Source of the DNA: Pseudomonadota bacterium
GTDB taxonomy: Bacteria > Pseudomonadota > Gammaproteobacteria > Burkholderiales > Burkholderiaceae_C
Assembly: GCA_030918015.1 (NCBI GenBank)
Contig: JAUPTP010000118.1
Coordinates: 1 to 7,013, forward strand
Direction: 5' to 3'
Length of the DNA stretch: 7,013 bases
Shown piece by piece: positions 4,474 through 7,013 of this stretch (its first letter is position 1; each line of letters opens with the position of its first letter). The position numbers were made by a program, and so were the translations under genes. Below the pieces are notes generated by a model that worked only from the letters and a program-made list of their open reading frames with translations, had not been told where the DNA came from and made no database searches.

Positions 4474-5976
4474 TCAAGAAGATCGGCCCGGAACGGCCAG
4501 TTCCCCGGCCAGTTCTCCGGCCACGGCCGGATGCAGAAAAACCAGCACCTCGCGCAGCGCCCCCTCGATCAGGACCTGCAGCCGCCCGGTGGTGGCCTCG
4601 ATGTCCTCGCGCTCGGCCCAGGCCTCGTCCAGCGCGGCGCGCCGGCTCGCCAGCGCCCGCTCGGCGGCCGTGCGCCACGACGCCGGCGAGGCCGGGGCGG
4701 CCCACTCGCCGCGACCTCGCCCGAAATGCGCGACCGCCAGATAGCGCAGCAGGGCATGGCCGAGCAGCGCCTCGAGGGCCTGGGGCTGCCAGGTGAGTCG
4801 GCTGCCGTCGCGCCCGCGCACCAGGTTGAGCCCATGGGCCAGCCCGGCCGCGCCCAGCGCCCCCATGAGACCGCCGGCGATCAGCCCGCCGCCCAGGGTC
4901 AGACCGCCGCTGGCCAGATCCGCCCCGAGCCCGGCCAGTGCCCCGGAGACCAGCCCGCCGACCAGGGCCGCCGGCGCCGGCGCGACCCGCGCCTGGTGAT
5001 CGAAGGCCTGGCCGACCTGCCCCAGGATCTCGTCGGCCTGCGCCTGACCCTCCAGCGCATGCAGGTGCAGCAGGTCCGAGGTGCTGGCGCGCACCTCGCT
5101 GTCGAGCCGCGCGAGCAGTTCGCGGCCCGCCTGCTGCAGCGGCGTCTCCTGCACCGACCCCAGGCCCAGCGCGCCGCCGACCTGGCGCACCAGACCGCGC
5201 AGCATGCCGGCCTCCTCGACCGGCTGCACCATCGCGGCCAGGCGCGCCAGGCTGGCCGCCAGCAGCCGGGCAGAGGCATCGAGCCGCTGCAGGCGCTCCT
5301 GGCGACCGGCCGCGCGCAGGCGGGCCATCAGCGGCCGGCGCGCCTCGGGCAGCACCTGCTCGATCTCGCGCAGCAGCACCAGCTCCTGCACCCAGCAGCG
5401 CGAGAAGGCATCGAGCGGCAGCACCGCGCGCACCGCCGGCATCGCCTGCAGACGGGTGCGCCAGCGCTCGAGCTCGGCCTGCTGCCGCTCCGGGTCGTCC
5501 GGCGCGCCGAGCTGGTTGAGCAGCACGATCACCGGCAGGCCGGTCCAGGCCAGCAGCTCCATCTCGGGCTCGACATAGCCGGCCGCCTCGGGCGACTCGG
5601 CCGCGCTCACCAGGTAGAGCGCCACGTCGGCCTCGTCGCGCACGTTGCGCAGCGCCTGCTGGCTGGCCCAGAAGGCGCGGTCGCGCCAGCGGTCCCAGAC
5701 CTGGCCGAGCAGCCAGCCCAGCGGCGTGCCCGACTGACGCATGCGCCGCGCCAGCCGCACGCTGTCGCCGAAGCCCGGCGTGTCCCAGAGCATCAGCCGC
5801 TCGCCCTCGGGCGTCACGATCAGCGGATGCGCATCGGCGAATTCGGTGACATGGGTGGCGTCGCGCACCACGCCGACATCGCGGCCGAGCAGCGTGCGCG
5901 CCAGCGTGGTCTTGCCGATGTTGGTGTGCGAGACCAGGGTCAGCGCCAGCGTGCCGGCCGTCGGTCCGGCGCTCAT
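4474..5976 (-). CDS. Era-like P-loop GTPase with C-terminal DUF3482
   Basis: This 500-residue protein has an N-terminal GTPase domain and a long helical C-terminus of the DUF3482 type. Switch and nucleotide motifs: P-loop SHTNIGKTTL (16-25), where Ser replaces the first Gly of GxxxxGK[ST]; a possible G2 Thr near 41-44; G3 WDTPGFGD (64-71). The G4 position reads LLNQLG (152-157) rather than NKxD, so guanine selectivity may be relaxed. The C-terminal half has heptad-like helices (about 197-330), then a Gly/Ala-rich hydrophobic stretch (333-386) that could dip into or lie on a membrane, then a final helical bundle. Its ATG overlaps the stop of the DUF2868 gene (ATGA), with GGAG eight bases upstream, so the two are translationally coupled. 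The coupling suggests that the GTPase acts at the inner membrane with its neighbour. The cellular role of this family is not established. Confidence 0.9.
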   Translation of the reverse strand: MSAGPTAGTLALTLVSHTNIGKTTLARTLLGRDVGVVRDATHVTEFADAHPLIVTPEGERLMLWDTPGFGDSVRLARRMRQSGTPLGWLLGQVWDRWRDRAFWASQQALRNVRDEADVALYLVSAAESPEAAGYVEPEMELLAWTGLPVIVLLNQLGAPDDPERQQAELERWRTRLQAMPAVRAVLPLDAFSRCWVQELVLLREIEQVLPEARRPLMARLRAAGRQERLQRLDASARLLAASLARLAAMVQPVEEAGMLRGLVRQVGGALGLGSVQETPLQQAGRELLARLDSEVRASTSDLLHLHALEGQAQADEILGQVGQAFDHQARVAPAPAALVGGLVSGALAGLGADLASGGLTLGGGLIAGGLMGALGAAGLAHGLNLVRGRDGSRLTWQPQALEALLGHALLRYLAVAHFGRGRGEWAAPASPASWRTAAERALASRRAALDEAWAEREDIEATTGRLQVLIEGALREVLVFLHPAVAGELAGELAVPGRSS

Positions 5977-7013
5977 GCCGCACGCTCCGTGCCGGCCAGA
6001 CCGACCAGCCCGGCCAGCGCATCGCGGCTGGCCTCGTCCGAGGCGGCGATGCGGCCCTCGTGCAGCACCAGGCATCCCAGGCCGAGCGAGCCGACCAGCG
6101 CACGCCAGGCCTGGCGGCGCTGGAGCAGCCGCTCGGGCGCGCTGGCGCCGAACCGGGCGGCGAACCCGCTCTCCTCCACCAGGACAAGCAGATCCGGGCC
6201 GGGCCGCCCGCCGGGGGCCGCGGCCGTCATCAGGGCGCGCAGCCAGCGCCCGTGCACCTCGGACTCGGGCGTGGCCGCCAGATCGAAGCAGGGCAGCAGC
6301 AGCGAGGGCGAGCCCGCCACCGAGGCCTGCAGCGCCGTCTCGTCCTCGCTGCCGTAGGCACGCACCGGCGCGACCTGCAGGGTCAGCGTCTCGCCCAGAT
6401 GCTGGCGCAGCAGGTCGGTCAGCGCGGCCACGCGATCGGCCTCGACCGGCTGCGCGTAGGGCAGCAGCACCGGGCGGGCCACCTCGCGGCGGCGCTGGCC
6501 GAGCAGCTCGCGGAAACAGGGATCGTCCAGCGGCAGCGCGATGCGCCGGGCCCGCCAGGCGGCCTGCAGCCCCGCCAGCGCCGCCAGCACGGCGCGCGGC
6601 AGCACCACCAGCAGCAGCAGCGTGCCGGCCCAGAGGTGAATCCACACTGCGGCGGAATCGTCTCCGGCCCGCGGCACCGTGGCCGGCGTGGCCAGATCGG
6701 TGACGCGCAGGGCCGCCAGCGCCTCGACCTCCGGCAGCGGCAGCCCGAACAGGGCCGAGGCCGGCTCGAACAGCACCGACAGCAGCCGGTGCACCGCCGG
6801 CGCCTCCAGGAAGGTGCTCGACCAGCCGACGCGGTAATCCCAGGCCAGGCCATGCAGGTAGAGCGAAGCGATCAGGCCCAGGGCCAGGCCGACCGCGCCC
6901 AGATGCAGCAGCAGCGCGGCCCGCGCCCCGGCCAGGGCCAGGCTCAGCGCGATCCACCGCACCGTCAGCGCATCGAACAGGCCGGTGCGATCCGAGCCCG
7001 ACCGCAGCCGGCT
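5973..7013 (-). CDS. DUF2868 membrane protein, 5'-truncated by window edge
   Basis: The frame is open from the right edge to a TGA at 5975-5973, showing 346 residues; the true start lies outside. A GTG at 6962 should not be taken as the start: the 17 codons before it (including RTGLFDALT) read naturally as the same protein. Two hydrophobic helices (visible residues about 34-54 and 123-144) flank a segment containing DYRVGWSSTFL (59-69), which I recognise as characteristic of DUF2868. After the second helix come about 200 residues of soluble alpha/beta character with several hydrophobic strand-like stretches (for example PSLLLPCFD). The protein probably sits in the inner membrane with a large cytoplasmic domain facing the GTPase encoded by the overlapping next gene. 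No catalytic motif is evident, and the molecular function is unknown. Confidence 0.88.
   Translation of the reverse strand, partial: SRLRSGSDRTGLFDALTVRWIALSLALAGARAALLLHLGAVGLALGLIASLYLHGLAWDYRVGWSSTFLEAPAVHRLLSVLFEPASALFGLPLPEVEALAALRVTDLATPATVPRAGDDSAAVWIHLWAGTLLLLVVLPRAVLAALAGLQAAWRARRIALPLDDPCFRELLGQRRREVARPVLLPYAQPVEADRVAALTDLLRQHLGETLTLQVAPVRAYGSEDETALQASVAGSPSLLLPCFDLAATPESEVHGRWLRALMTAAAPGGRPGPDLLVLVEESGFAARFGASAPERLLQRRQAWRALVGSLGLGCLVLHEGRIAASDEASRDALAGLVGLAGTERAA

Noticed and set aside
4440..4480. Sigma-28 (FliA) promoter for the chemoreceptor
   Set aside because: GCCGATCT at the end of the GTPase gene resembles the -10 element, but there is no matching -35 at the required spacing.
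4490..4530. Tandem GGCCAGTTC-type repeat
   Set aside because: It is explained by the repeated Ala-Gly-Glu-Leu codons at the GTPase C-terminus (AGELAGEL).
2687..4744. A 685-codon plus-strand ORF opposite the chemoreceptor
   Set aside because: It mirrors the receptor in a GC-rich genome. The translation is Leu/Arg/His/Asp/Gln-rich without domains, while the minus strand encodes a textbook receptor.
2798..6187. A single 1129-codon minus-strand reading frame covering receptor and upstream genes
   Set aside because: The receptor part is real, but the upstream extension is out of frame with the GTPase and DUF2868 genes. AGGAG five bases before the ATG at 4366 fixes the true start.
4531..6357. A 608-codon plus-strand ORF opposite the GTPase gene
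   Set aside because: Gln/Arg/His-rich shadow translation with no recognisable motif. The opposite strand has P-loop and DTPG motifs and an overlapping partner gene.

Overview
The window is very GC-rich and its protein families point to a betaproteobacterium, most likely of the order Burkholderiales (Leptothrix/Ideonella/Rubrivivax-like). This placement rests on base composition, codon use and recalled family distributions, not on a marker gene. It reads as ordinary chromosome: there is no integrase, transposase, CRISPR array, tRNA or rRNA. About 93% is coding, in six genes, two of them cut by the window edges.

Left part (1-2592). A minus-strand gene enters from the left edge. Its first 185 residues are an Ala/Pro-rich chain with clusters of Lys/Arg. 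A 223-bp divergent spacer separates it from a plus-strand pair: a six- to seven-helix membrane protein of the CbiM-like energy-coupling-factor permease family, and a membrane-anchored conserved protein of unknown function that abuts or overlaps it.

Middle (2500-2797). This is the only stretch unlike the rest. From about 2527 the GC content falls to roughly one half for 66 bp, across the last 22 codons of the plus-strand operon. The drop is bracketed by an in-frame 9-bp direct repeat. Just downstream, two perfect 15-bp inverted arms enclose 110 bp of further hairpins. A weak promoter-like pair would start transcription a few bases before the first arm. I read this as a candidate structured small RNA or a small mobile or rearranged remnant between convergent genes. 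It is the best lead in the window, but unproven.

Right part (2798-7013), all minus strand. Reading leftward come a 5'-truncated DUF2868 membrane protein, a DUF3482 GTPase joined to it by a 4-bp ATGA overlap, then after a 107-bp gap a complete methyl-accepting chemotaxis protein (4-helix-bundle sensor, HAMP, signalling domain). The DUF2868/DUF3482 pair is a recurring two-gene unit of unknown function and probably forms a membrane-associated GTPase module. The chemotaxis receptor has its own ribosome-binding site and leader and is probably a separate unit.
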